Shown here piece by piece: positions 29,075 to 38,027 of a stretch of 64,000 nucleotides of DNA. The DNA comes from Fen-999 sp041480065 (GTDB lineage: Bacteria > Pseudomonadota > Gammaproteobacteria > Burkholderiales > Rhodocyclaceae). Where the stretch lies: NCBI GenBank assembly GCA_041480065.1, contig JBGOZF010000012.1, forward strand, positions 13,105-77,104. Reading direction: 5' to 3'. The notes under the pieces were generated by a model. That model was given only the letters and a program-made list of their open reading frames with translations. It searched no databases and was not told the origin of the DNA. The translations under genes were made by a program, and so were the position numbers. Every line of letters begins with the position of its first letter. The first letter of the stretch is position 1.

Positions 29075-29712
29075 ATGAGATCGAAATCAAGGCCAAGGTG
29101 CTGGCGACGGCGCGCGCCATGAACGCCGCGGGCATCAACCGCGGCAGCGCCGGCAACGTCAGCGTTCGCCACGGCGACGGCTTTCTCGTCACGCCGACCG
29201 GAATGGCCTACGACGCCTGTGTGGCCGAGGACATCGTTTTCGTCGGGCTCGACGGTCGTGTCGAAGGGCGCCGCAAGCCCTCGTCGGAATGGCGTTTCCA
29301 TCGCGACATCTATGCGGCCCGGCCGGAAGCCGGCGCCGTCGTCCATGCCCACTCGCCGTTTGCCGTCAGCCTGGCCTGCATGGGCTGCGACATTCCGCCG
29401 TTTCACTACATGATCGCCCGTTTCGGCGGACGCGATGTGCGCTGTGCGCGCTATGCCACCTTCGGCAGCCAGGAACTCTCTGACGCCATCGTGGCCGCGC
29501 TGGCGGACCGCCGCGGCTGTCTGATGGCCCATCACGGCATGGTCGTACTCGGCGCCAACCTCGATGAAGCGCTCGCGCTGGGGGTGGAACTCGAGACCCT
29601 CTGCGAGCAGTACTGGCGCGTGATCCAGATCGGCGGTCCGCGCCTGCTTTCCGACGATGAGATGGCGCGGGTGCTGACCGAATTCGGTCACTACGGCCGG
29701 CAGGACGACTAG
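29071..29712 (+). CDS. Class II aldolase/adducin family protein (Ald2-like)
   Basis: A 213-residue zinc aldolase. Motifs: NRGSAGNVSVR (phosphate binding), TPTGMAYD, SSEWRFHRDIY with the catalytic acid, VVHAHSPFAVSLAC (HxH zinc ligands) and LMAHHGMVVLGANL (third His). Translational coupling to mtnA suggests it acts on 5-methylthioribulose-1-P or 5-deoxyribulose-1-P, giving DHAP and an aldehyde (DHAP shunt). MtnB dehydratase of the methionine salvage pathway belongs to the same superfamily and remains an alternative; no mtnC or mtnD is nearby. Confidence 0.85.
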   Translation: MNEIEIKAKVLATARAMNAAGINRGSAGNVSVRHGDGFLVTPTGMAYDACVAEDIVFVGLDGRVEGRRKPSSEWRFHRDIYAARPEAGAVVHAHSPFAVSLACMGCDIPPFHYMIARFGGRDVRCARYATFGSQELSDAIVAALADRRGCLMAHHGMVVLGANLDEALALGVELETLCEQYWRVIQIGGPRLLSDDEMARVLTEFGHYGRQDD

Positions 29713-29730
29713 TTCAGGCCGCCGAAGGTC

Positions 29731-29739
29731 TGATACCAT
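29731..29739 (+). promoter_or_regulatory. Possible extended -10 for the GGDEF-EAL gene
   Basis: TGATACCAT (TGn plus TACCAT) lies 28 bp before the ATG at 29768, directly after the aldolase stop. No clear -35 is visible. Weak call. Confidence 0.3.
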
Positions 29740-29767
29740 TTTGCCATCGAGACTGAGGACACGGTCC

Positions 29768-32629
29768 ATGGCGGAGGCGCAAGGGGCGGTTGAACTAGAC
29801 CCCGACCAATTCATCAACACCTTGCGCGAGAGCGAGCTGTTCTACCGCCACGTTGTCGACAACGCGGTGGACGGCTTCTTCGTCATCGACAGAGATCGCC
29901 GTTTCGTCGAGGTGAACGACACCCTGTGCGTCCTGTTCGGTTATCGCCGCGACGAGGTGATCGGCAAATCGCCCTTCGAGTTCGTTGCCGGCGAGAGCAA
30001 GGCCGTGCTGCTCGCGCAGATGCAGCGCATCGAAGTTACGGATCATCGGCATTACCGCTTGATCGGCCGCCGCGAGGATGGTTCGAATTTCCCGATCCTT
30101 CTCAACAGCACCACCTACCGCAACGCAGCCGGCGAGATCGAGGGGGCGTTCGGCTTCGTCACCGACCTCACTCCGTTCGTCGAGGCCGAACAGGCGGTTG
30201 CCGCCTCGGAGCGCGAACTCCAGCGCATTCTCGATCACATGCAGGACACCTACTACCGCACCGACGTCGACGGCCGCGTGGTGCGGGCCTCGCGTTCGGT
30301 GAGTGGTCTGCTCGGGTATTCGCCGGAGGAGATGTTCGGTAAACCGCTGGCGGATTTCTACTATCATCCGCAGGACCGGCAGGACTTTCTGCGCAGCCTG
30401 ACCGCGAGCGATGGCTGGCTCGCCGGCTACCAGTCCCGACTGCGGCACCGGGACGGCCGCGAGGTGTGGGTTCTGACCAACGCCCACTACCTGCGCGATG
30501 CCGATGGCCGTATCGTCGGCGTCGAAGGGACCACGCGCGACAACACCGAGCGTCGCCGCATGCTGGAGGCGTTGAAGAACAGCGAGGCAACGCTGGTCGG
30601 GCTGATCGAAGCTCTGCCTGACGCAGTCTTTCTCAAGGACGGCGAAGGCCACTGGCAGATCGTCAACCCGGCGGGTCTGGGGCTGTTCAGGTTGAAGGGC
30701 GAGGACTGGCAGGGCAAGGACTCGCAGCAGATTGCCGGCATCCGGCCCGATCTCAAGCCGGAGATGGTCGAATGCCGCGTCAGCGACCAGGCTGCATGGC
30801 AGAACGGTCGGCTTACGCGCAGCGAGGAAACGATCATCGGCGAGGATGGCCAGGCGCACCACTGGGAGTTCGTCAAGCTGCCGCAGTTCAACCCCGACGG
30901 CAGCCGCCGCGGTCTGGTCGTGGTGGCGCGCGATTTGACCGAACGGCGTCGCGCCGAGGAGGATCTGCGCCTGGCCGCGCAGGTCTTCGAGAACAGCGGC
31001 GAGGCCATCATGATCATGGATGCCGGTAACCGGGTCGTCTCGGTGAACCGCGCCTTCTCTGAAATGACCGGTTACCAGGCGGTAGAAGTGCTCGGCAGGA
31101 CGCCGACCATGCTGCGGTCGGATCTTCATGACGAGGATTTCTACCAGCGTCTCTGGCACAGCGTGGCAGAGACCGGGTATTGGCAGGGCGAGATCTGGAA
31201 TCGGCGCAAGAGCGGCGAGGCCTATCCCGAGTGGCTGGGCATTTCGACCCTGCACAGTGCGGACGGCAAGGTGACACATTACGTCGCGATTTCATCCGAC
31301 ATCAGCGAACGCAAGGCGGCGGAAGCGCGCATCGAATTCCTGGCGCACCACGACCCGCTCACCGACCTGCCGAATCGCCTGCTGCTCAAGGACCGGCTGG
31401 AGCGGGCGATCGCGCACGGCGAGCGCACGGGCACCAAGGTCGCGCTGCTGTTCATCGACCTCGACCGGTTCAAGACCGTCAACGATTCGCTCGGCCACCC
31501 GGTCGGCGACCGCCTGCTGCGCGAGGCGGCGCAACGCCTGCGCGCCTGCATTCGCGATATGGATACCGTCAGCCGCCAGGGTGGCGACGAGTTCCTGGTC
31601 GTGCTGACGGAACTCGACGATGCCGATGCGGTGACCGGTGTGGCCGAGAACATCCTCTCGGCGCTGGCGGTGCCCTTTTCGCTCGATGGCCACGACGTGG
31701 CGATCTCCTGCTCGGTCGGCATCGCCGTCTGCCCGGAAGACGGCAGCGATTTCGATGGCCTGCTGAAGAAGGCCGACATCGCCATGTATCACGCCAAGGA
31801 GGCGGGCCGCAACGCCTTCCGCTACTACTCCGAGCGCATGAACATCGACGCCCTCGAACGCCTCGACCTGCAAAACCGCTTGCGGCGCGGCCTGGAGCAG
31901 CGCGAGTTTGTCCTCTACTACCAGCCGTTGATCGAACTGGCGTCGAACCGCATCGTCGGCGCCGAGGCTCTGGTGCGCTGGAACAGCGACGACCTGGGGC
32001 TGGTGATGCCGGGCCGCTTCATCAACGTCGCCGAGGAGAGTGGCCTGATCGTGCCGCTCGGCGAGTGGGTGCTGCACGAAGCCTGCCACGAACTGCGCCG
32101 ATGGCACGATGCCGGCCACACGCACCTGTCGATGGCAGTGAACCTCTCCGCCATTCAGTTCCGGCGCGGTAGCGTCGAGGAGAGCGTCATGCGCGCATTG
32201 CGCGAAGCGGGTGCCGATCCAGCGGCGCTCGAACTGGAACTGACGGAATCCATCCTGCTCCAGGGCGCCGAGCATGTGCTGGCGACCGTTCGGCGTCTGA
32301 AGGGCCTGGGCATCCGGCTGTCGATCGACGACTTCGGCACCGGCTATTCGAGCCTGGCCTATCTCAAGCGCTTTGCCGTGGACAAGCTCAAGATCGACCA
32401 GTCGTTCGTGCGCGATCTGCCGACCGATCCCGACAGCGCCGCCATCGTGCGCGCCGTCATCCAGATGGCCAAGAGCCTCAACCTGCTTGTCTTGGCCGAG
32501 GGCGTCGAGACGGCCGCCACGGCCGAAACCCTGCGCCTGTTGCGTTGCGACTACGTCCAGGGCTTCTTCTTCGACCGCCCGATGCCGGCGGAACAGTTCC
32601 GCGCCCTGATCGAGTCGGGGCAGCGCTAG
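29768..32629 (+). CDS. PAS(x4)-GGDEF-EAL bifunctional cyclic-di-GMP protein
   Basis: A 953-residue soluble-looking sensor with no transmembrane segment. Four PAS domains lie at about 15-125, 140-255, 265-385 and 395-510 (GFFVIDRDRRFVEVND opens the first). The GGDEF domain has an intact RQGGDEF (604-608) and an upstream RDMD at the correct 5-residue spacing for a product-inhibition I-site. The EAL domain keeps EALVRW (about 732), NLSAIQF, ELTESILL, DDFGTGYSSL and KIDQSFV. Both cyclase and phosphodiesterase activities are therefore predicted, with PAS input deciding the balance. The ATG is preferred over the TTG at 29741. Confidence 0.93.
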   Translation: MAEAQGAVELDPDQFINTLRESELFYRHVVDNAVDGFFVIDRDRRFVEVNDTLCVLFGYRRDEVIGKSPFEFVAGESKAVLLAQMQRIEVTDHRHYRLIGRREDGSNFPILLNSTTYRNAAGEIEGAFGFVTDLTPFVEAEQAVAASERELQRILDHMQDTYYRTDVDGRVVRASRSVSGLLGYSPEEMFGKPLADFYYHPQDRQDFLRSLTASDGWLAGYQSRLRHRDGREVWVLTNAHYLRDADGRIVGVEGTTRDNTERRRMLEALKNSEATLVGLIEALPDAVFLKDGEGHWQIVNPAGLGLFRLKGEDWQGKDSQQIAGIRPDLKPEMVECRVSDQAAWQNGRLTRSEETIIGEDGQAHHWEFVKLPQFNPDGSRRGLVVVARDLTERRRAEEDLRLAAQVFENSGEAIMIMDAGNRVVSVNRAFSEMTGYQAVEVLGRTPTMLRSDLHDEDFYQRLWHSVAETGYWQGEIWNRRKSGEAYPEWLGISTLHSADGKVTHYVAISSDISERKAAEARIEFLAHHDPLTDLPNRLLLKDRLERAIAHGERTGTKVALLFIDLDRFKTVNDSLGHPVGDRLLREAAQRLRACIRDMDTVSRQGGDEFLVVLTELDDADAVTGVAENILSALAVPFSLDGHDVAISCSVGIAVCPEDGSDFDGLLKKADIAMYHAKEAGRNAFRYYSERMNIDALERLDLQNRLRRGLEQREFVLYYQPLIELASNRIVGAEALVRWNSDDLGLVMPGRFINVAEESGLIVPLGEWVLHEACHELRRWHDAGHTHLSMAVNLSAIQFRRGSVEESVMRALREAGADPAALELELTESILLQGAEHVLATVRRLKGLGIRLSIDDFGTGYSSLAYLKRFAVDKLKIDQSFVRDLPTDPDSAAIVRAVIQMAKSLNLLVLAEGVETAATAETLRLLRCDYVQGFFFDRPMPAEQFRALIESGQR

Positions 32630-32638
32630 GCCGGCGCG

Positions 32639-33640
32639 CTAGACCTGCCCGGCGTCCCGCAGTTCGTCCTTCAGGTAGGCGTAGTAGATCGGTGCCGCGA
32701 TGACGCCCGGCAGACCGAAGGCGGCTTCCATCGTCAGCATGGCCAGCAGCAGTTCCCAGGCGCGGGAGGCGATCTGCGAGCCGACGATGCGCGCGTTGAG
32801 GAAGTACTCCAGCTTGTGGATCACCACCAGGAAGGCGAGCGAGGCCAGGCCCATCTCGGGCGAATGGGACAGGCTGACGATGACGATGACGCTGTTGGAG
32901 ATCAGATTCCCGATCACCGGCAGCAGGCCGACGACGAAGGTGACGGCGATCATCGTCTTGGTTAGCGGCAGGTTGACGCCGAACAGGGGTAGCAGAACGA
33001 CGAGATAGATGCCGGTCAGCGTCGTGTTGATCGCGGAAATGCGCACCTGGGCGAAGACGATGCGCCGGAAGGCGTCGGCCAGGCGACGCGCGCGCTCGGC
33101 GAGTGCCATCGCCAGGGGCGCCTGGGCGTGCGCTGCCGTTGCCTCGCGCAGTGCCAGCATGGCGCCGATGACGAGGCCGATCAGCACGTGGGCGAAGCCC
33201 CGTGCCGCCTCCTTGCCGGCCAGTTGCAGCTCGCTGGCGTGCTCGCGCAGCCAGTTCACCAGTGCATCCTTGAGGGCATCGGCATTGGCCGGCAGCGAGA
33301 TGCTCGCCCATTCCGGCAGGGAGGTGCGCGACTTCTCGAGGATTTCGGCCAGCTTGCCCATCAAGCCGGCCATGCTGCCGGCGTCACTGCGGAATATCGC
33401 CACGATGCCCATGCCGGCCAGCACGACGACGCCGATCATGGTCATCGCCAGCAGGGCCACGGCCACCAGCTTGGCGCGCTGGTTGGTCAGGCGTCGTTGC
33501 AGCAGCGGTGCCGTCAGGTGCACCAACTCGAAGACCAGCAATCCGGCCAGCAGCGCCGGCAGCAGATGGATCTCGAGGATAAGCACGAGTGCCAGACCGG
33601 CAAGCAGCCAGGCGGCGATGTTGATGCGGTTGGCGGGCAT
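32639..33640 (-). CDS. AI-2E family transporter (YdiK/PerM-like permease)
   Basis: A 333-residue polytopic membrane protein with paired N-terminal helices, a long periplasmic-type segment (about 85-150), and a conserved C-terminal block (LLPLFGVNLPLTKTM, VGLLPVIGNLISN, GLPGVIAAPIYYAYLKDEL). The family includes putative AI-2 exporters and Na+/H+ antiporters, so the substrate is open. It converges with the GGDEF-EAL gene, 9 bp apart. The family call is firm, the function is not. Confidence 0.85.
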   Translation of the reverse strand: MPANRINIAAWLLAGLALVLILEIHLLPALLAGLLVFELVHLTAPLLQRRLTNQRAKLVAVALLAMTMIGVVVLAGMGIVAIFRSDAGSMAGLMGKLAEILEKSRTSLPEWASISLPANADALKDALVNWLREHASELQLAGKEAARGFAHVLIGLVIGAMLALREATAAHAQAPLAMALAERARRLADAFRRIVFAQVRISAINTTLTGIYLVVLLPLFGVNLPLTKTMIAVTFVVGLLPVIGNLISNSVIVIVSLSHSPEMGLASLAFLVVIHKLEYFLNARIVGSQIASRAWELLLAMLTMEAAFGLPGVIAAPIYYAYLKDELRDAGQV

Positions 33641-33783
33641 GATGGCCTTGGTGATGTCGAAAACCCCGTATTCTCTCCCGCCGGCATCGCCACTACAACG
33701 TCAACATGCGTTTCGCCGCCCGGCATGCAGGGGCGCCCGGGCGCCATTGTTCGCACCCGGTGCAGTCAGAGAGCAAAGCGGAG

Positions 33784-34884
33784 TCAGAGTATCGGCAGGC
33801 CGTGCTTCTCGCCGCGCTCGAAGACAACGTTGGCGCGGCCGACGATCAGCGAATCGAGCGCGCCGATGCGTTCGCGGTCCTTGTTGCCGTAGGGCAGGCG
33901 GTGCAGGATGTAGCGCATGGCATTCAGGCGCGCGCGCTTCTTGCAATCCGACTTGATCACCGTCCACGGGGCGTCGGCGGTGTCGGTGTAGAAGAACATC
34001 GCCTCCTTGGCCTTGGTATAGCCCTCCCACTTGTTGAGCGACGCCAGGTCGATCGGCGAAAGCTTCCACTGCTTGAGCGGGTGCACGCGCCGCTCCTTGA
34101 AGCGCCGGCGCTGCTCGTCGCGGCTGACCGAGAACCAGAACTTGATCAGGTGTATGCCCTGCCGCACCAGCATGCGCTCGAACTCGGGCGCCTGGCGCAT
34201 GAACTCCTCGTAATCCTTTTCGGTGCAGAAACGCATGACCTGTTCGACGCCGGCGCGGTTGTACCAGGAACGGTCGAACATCACGATCTCGCCGGCCGTC
34301 GGCAGGTGCTGAACGTAACGCTGGAAATACCACTGGCCATGCTCGTTCTCGGTCGGCTTCTCGAGTGCGACGACGCGGGCGCCGCGCGGGTTCAGGTGTT
34401 CCATGAAGCGCTTGATGGCGCCACCCTTGCCGGCGGCATCGCGCCCTTCGAACAGGACGACCACGCGCTGACCGGTCTCCTTGACCCAGGCCTGGAGTTT
34501 CAGCAGTTCGACCTGCAGGCGGAACTTCTCGCGTTCGTAGGTCCGGCGGGACATCAGGTTCTTGTAGGGATAGCCGCCGTCGCGCCAGTCGGGATTCAGC
34601 TCGTTGTCGGGGTTGATGCCGGCCGCTTCCACCAGCGCGCGCTGCTCCTTGAGCACGCTGCGCAGAAGGGTGATGGCTTCCTTGGCGGGCAGGCCGGAGA
34701 GCAGGTCGCGAACGGCATTTTGGCGCCGGCTGCGCGCGGCGTCCGTAGCTTCAATGACGGCATGGGCCTCGACGCGCGCCGGCGGCGAAGTCGGGCCGAT
34801 ATCGCCCGCTTTGGTGGGGCGAGGACGTGGTCGGCGCGGTGGCGCCGATGGTTCCGTGGCGGCTTCGGTCGCGGGCTTTCTCAT
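33784..34884 (-). CDS. ppk2: Polyphosphate kinase 2 (PPK2 family)
   Basis: A 366-residue P-loop kinase that transfers phosphate between polyphosphate and nucleotides. Walker A is FEGRDAAGKGG (about 147-155) and the Walker B region is MFDRSWYNRAGVE (Asp204). The lid-region sequence FSVSRDEQRRRFKER is also present. A Pro/Arg-rich N-terminal extension of about 60 residues precedes the usual start. A single PPK2 domain suggests class I (NDP-phosphorylating), but class assignment needs comparison. The KTSC gene lies 2 bp upstream, so the two are probably cotranscribed. Confidence 0.92.
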   Translation of the reverse strand: MRKPATEAATEPSAPPRRPRPRPTKAGDIGPTSPPARVEAHAVIEATDAARSRRQNAVRDLLSGLPAKEAITLLRSVLKEQRALVEAAGINPDNELNPDWRDGGYPYKNLMSRRTYEREKFRLQVELLKLQAWVKETGQRVVVLFEGRDAAGKGGAIKRFMEHLNPRGARVVALEKPTENEHGQWYFQRYVQHLPTAGEIVMFDRSWYNRAGVEQVMRFCTEKDYEEFMRQAPEFERMLVRQGIHLIKFWFSVSRDEQRRRFKERRVHPLKQWKLSPIDLASLNKWEGYTKAKEAMFFYTDTADAPWTVIKSDCKKRARLNAMRYILHRLPYGNKDRERIGALDSLIVGRANVVFERGEKHGLPIL

Positions 34885-34886
34885 GA

Positions 34887-35156
34887 TCAGGACTTCCCGA
34901 AAAGGTCGTCGAGCGGGTTCTTCTCCGACCCGCTATCGGCCGACGATGACACCGGCTGGCCGGCAAATTCCTCCTCGATATTGTCGCGGAACACGCTCCA
35001 GGCCGAGGCGGCCGTGGACAGTCGGCGCCAGATCTCCTGGCCGATGCCGCTGTACTCGATCAGGGTGCCGTCATCGAACTGCACCCGCAGCTTTCGTGAC
35101 CCGGCATCGTAGCCGATGGCGCGCAGCCTGCCGGAACTGATCCGTCTCATCTCCAT
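34887..35156 (-). CDS. KTSC-domain protein
   Basis: An 89-residue protein with a KTSC-like domain: RRISSGRLRAIGYDAGSRKL, LRVQFDDGTLIEYSGI, then IWRRLSTAASAWSVFRDNI. The serine-rich SSADSGSEK tail is probably disordered. KTSC domains occur fused to lysyl-tRNA synthetase or alone, with unknown function. The ATG at 35156 fits the domain edge; longer frames overlap the next gene. It sits directly upstream of ppk2. Confidence 0.7.
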   Translation of the reverse strand: MEMRRISSGRLRAIGYDAGSRKLRVQFDDGTLIEYSGIGQEIWRRLSTAASAWSVFRDNIEEEFAGQPVSSSADSGSEKNPLDDLFGKS

Positions 35157-35172
35157 GGCTGGCCGCACTGTT

Positions 35173-35382
35173 TCATGAATGATCGTCGGCCTTGCACTCC
35201 GGCGCCTGTGCGGCCGCCTGTTGCGATGCCAGCTTCTGCCGCAGGCGCAGGTTCTTGTCCTCGTCGGCGAAGACGAAACGGCCATAGAGGACGCAGCCCT
35301 TCATGCCCGGATCGCAGGGCAGATTGCTGACCTTGGTGCAGTTATCATCGACTTCGTGGGGGCAGCCCCAACCGCCAGCCAT
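35173..35382 (-). CDS. Cysteine-rich small protein of unknown function
   Basis: A 69-residue protein with four evenly spaced cysteines in its first half (C7, C15, C23, C30; spacing 7-7-6) and one near the end (C63). It has no signal peptide. The pattern could bind a metal or form disulfides. The C-terminal half is charged and helical (DKNLRLRQKLASQQ). It lies 17 bp upstream of the KTSC gene and is divergent from plsB. Coding status is supported by operon position and composition. Confidence 0.55.
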   Translation of the reverse strand: MAGGWGCPHEVDDNCTKVSNLPCDPGMKGCVLYGRFVFADEDKNLRLRQKLASQQAAAQAPECKADDHS

Positions 35383-35472
35383 GAACGTTCTCCGGTCCGC
35401 CGGCCATCGATAGCCGACACTCCATTGTTGCCAATCTTGGGAGTAAAGTCGACTACCGGCTCTCAGAACAAT

Positions 35473-37944
35473 ATGATTTTTCCGCTCGACATACCCGGCC
35501 TGGTCGATACGCTGGCGCGCAAGGTTCTCTATTCCTGGGTGCGCCCCCATGTTTTTCCGGCGACCGCCGCCGAACTCGGCCTCGATCCGGCAAAACCCGT
35601 CTGCTACGTGCTCCAGGACCGGCGCTACTCGAACATCCTGGTGCTGCTCGAACAGACGCTGCAGGCCGGCTTGCCGCCGGCGCAATCGCCTTTCGTCGCC
35701 GGCACGGTCACGGCGCCGCGCTCCTTCTTCTTTCTCACGCGCGCCCAGTCGATCACCGCCCCCGCCCGGCATCGCTACGGCCATTCGCCGCTCCTGATCC
35801 GGATGGTCAAGACAGCCATGGCGGATCCAGCCATGGATGTGCAACTGGTGCCGGTCACCATCCTCTGGGGGCGATCGCCCGGCTCACAGGATTCCATCCT
35901 GAAGGCCTTGTTCGCCGAGACCTGGCGGCCGCCCGGCCACCTGCGTCAGATGATTGCCGTGCTGCTGCATGGACGGGGTTTGCAGGTGCGCTTCAATGCC
36001 CCACTCTCGTTGCGTGAGTTCGTACAGGAAGGCCTCGACGAGGCACGCACGCTACGCAAGCTGTCGCGTACCCTGCGCGTGCATTTCCGCCGCCAGCGCC
36101 AGATAGCCATCGGGCCGGATCTCTCGCATCGCCACAACCAGGTCGAAACCCTGCTGGCGACGCCGGCCGTGCGCCAGGCGATCGTCGCCGAGGCGGCCGA
36201 GGCGGGCATTTCCGAAGCCGAGGCGGAAACCCGTGCCCGCAAGCTGGCGCTGGAGATTCCGTCCGACTATTCGTATGGCGTCGTACGCGCGCTCGAATTG
36301 TTTCTCAACTGGCTATGGACGCGTCTCTACGACGGCATCGAGGTTCACAACTTCGAGGTCGTCAACCGCATCGCGCCCGGTCACGGCATCGTCTACCTGC
36401 CCTGTCATCGCAGTCACATCGACTACCTGTTGCTGTCGTTCCTCATCTTCCAGCGCGGGCTGACGCCGCCGCACATCGCCGCCGGCGCCAACCTCAACAT
36501 GCCGCTGATCGGGCCCCTGTTGCGGCGCGGCGGCGCCTTCTTCCTGCGCCGCAGCTTCAAGGGCGAGCCGCTATACGCGGCGATCTTTCACGAGTATCTG
36601 CATCTGATGCTGTCGCGCGGCTTCCCGATCGAATATTTCATCGAAGGCGGCCGCAGCCGTAGCGGCCGCATGCTGGCGCCGAGAACGGGCATACTCGGCA
36701 TGACCGTGCGCAGCTACCTGCGCGATCACGCCCATCCGCTGGTCTTCATCCCCGTCTATGTCGGCTATGAGAAGCTGCTCGAAGGGCGCAGCTTCGTCGC
36801 CGAGCTGGAGGGCAAGCCGAAACGGCGCGAATCGCTCTGGAACCTCGTGGCGACCGCGGGACAGATCCGGCGCGAATTCGGCAAGGTGCATGTCAATTTC
36901 GGCCGACCGCTGGCGCTCGGCGAGTTTCTGGACCACCTGCGCCCGGGCTGGGCGGACCGCGACGACATCGATCCCCGCGCCGACTGGGTGCGCCAGGCGA
37001 TTCACGATGCCGGGGATGAACTGGCGCGCCGGATCAACGAGGCCGCGGTGGTGAATCCGATCAACCTGATGGCGCTCGCGCTGCTGGCGACGCCGAAACA
37101 CAGCATCGACGAATACAGCCTGCAACGGATGATCGGGCACTACCAGGCCCTGCAGGCGGAAGCGCCCTATGGCCCGAGCACGGTGCCATGCGCGGAAGGC
37201 ACGGCGGATATCGTCGCCAAAGCCTTGCGGCTTGGTGCTGTCGAGCGGATTTCCCATCCGCTTGGCGATCTCATCCGGGTGCCGGATTCGCAGGCCGCCC
37301 TGCTGGCCTATTTCCGCAACAATGTGCTGCATCTGTTCGCGCTGCCGGCCGTGGTCGCCTGCCTGGTCGGCCAGAACCCCTGCCTGGAGACCCGGCGTTT
37401 CGAAGCGGCAGTCACCGACATCTGCCTGCTTTTGCGTGCCGAGCTGTTTCTGCGCTGGCGCCCGCAGGACTTGCCGGTCGTCCTCGAGGGGGCGCTCGCA
37501 GTTCTCATCGCGCGCGGACTGGTTCGCAGAAGCGGAGAACAACTCATTGCGCCCGAAGCCAACAGCCAGGAACTTGCCGAGTTGCGACTGCTGGGCGAAA
37601 CGATCCGGCCGACGCTGGAACGGCATTTCCTGACCCTGGCGCTCTTGCAGCGTCACGGTTCCGGTCGCCTTACGCGCAAGGCGCTTGAGCAGTCGGGCCA
37701 CCTGCTGGCACAGCGCCTGGCGATGCTCTACGAGTTCAATTCGCCGGAATTCTCGGAGAAGTCGCTGTTCGCCGGTGTCGTCGGCAATCTTCTTGGCGCC
37801 GGTTTGCTGGCCGAAGACAAGGATGGCCATCTTCTGTTCGACGAGCGCATCAGCGCGCCGGCCGAACACACCGAACTGCTGTTGCCGGCGGAGGTGCGTC
37901 AGGCTGTCCGCCGGATGGCGGCCACGGAGGAGCAAACCGGCTAG
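35473..37944 (+). CDS. plsB: Glycerol-3-phosphate acyltransferase PlsB
   Basis: An 823-residue membrane-associated acyltransferase making lysophosphatidate. The acyltransferase block is complete: LPCHRSHIDYLLLSF (HX4D catalytic pair), GAFFLRRSFKG, IEYFIEGGRSRSGRMLAPRTG, and HPLVFIPVYVGYEKLLEG. Length is close to E. coli PlsB (about 807). The ATG at 35473 is chosen because longer frames overlap the divergent Cys-rich gene. Confidence 0.93.
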   Translation: MIFPLDIPGLVDTLARKVLYSWVRPHVFPATAAELGLDPAKPVCYVLQDRRYSNILVLLEQTLQAGLPPAQSPFVAGTVTAPRSFFFLTRAQSITAPARHRYGHSPLLIRMVKTAMADPAMDVQLVPVTILWGRSPGSQDSILKALFAETWRPPGHLRQMIAVLLHGRGLQVRFNAPLSLREFVQEGLDEARTLRKLSRTLRVHFRRQRQIAIGPDLSHRHNQVETLLATPAVRQAIVAEAAEAGISEAEAETRARKLALEIPSDYSYGVVRALELFLNWLWTRLYDGIEVHNFEVVNRIAPGHGIVYLPCHRSHIDYLLLSFLIFQRGLTPPHIAAGANLNMPLIGPLLRRGGAFFLRRSFKGEPLYAAIFHEYLHLMLSRGFPIEYFIEGGRSRSGRMLAPRTGILGMTVRSYLRDHAHPLVFIPVYVGYEKLLEGRSFVAELEGKPKRRESLWNLVATAGQIRREFGKVHVNFGRPLALGEFLDHLRPGWADRDDIDPRADWVRQAIHDAGDELARRINEAAVVNPINLMALALLATPKHSIDEYSLQRMIGHYQALQAEAPYGPSTVPCAEGTADIVAKALRLGAVERISHPLGDLIRVPDSQAALLAYFRNNVLHLFALPAVVACLVGQNPCLETRRFEAAVTDICLLLRAELFLRWRPQDLPVVLEGALAVLIARGLVRRSGEQLIAPEANSQELAELRLLGETIRPTLERHFLTLALLQRHGSGRLTRKALEQSGHLLAQRLAMLYEFNSPEFSEKSLFAGVVGNLLGAGLLAEDKDGHLLFDERISAPAEHTELLLPAEVRQAVRRMAATEEQTG

Positions 37945-38027
37945 CCGGTTGCGACAAACGCCCATTCGCAAGGCGGCTGTGGTAGAAACCACATGTCCTA
38001 TGACGCAGTGCGCCAAGCGGAGGTTCG

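Noticed and set aside
37978..37993. TGTGGT-AGAA-ACCACA hairpin between plsB and the hybrid kinase
   Set aside because: Only 6 bp with no T-run; too small to call a terminator or operator.
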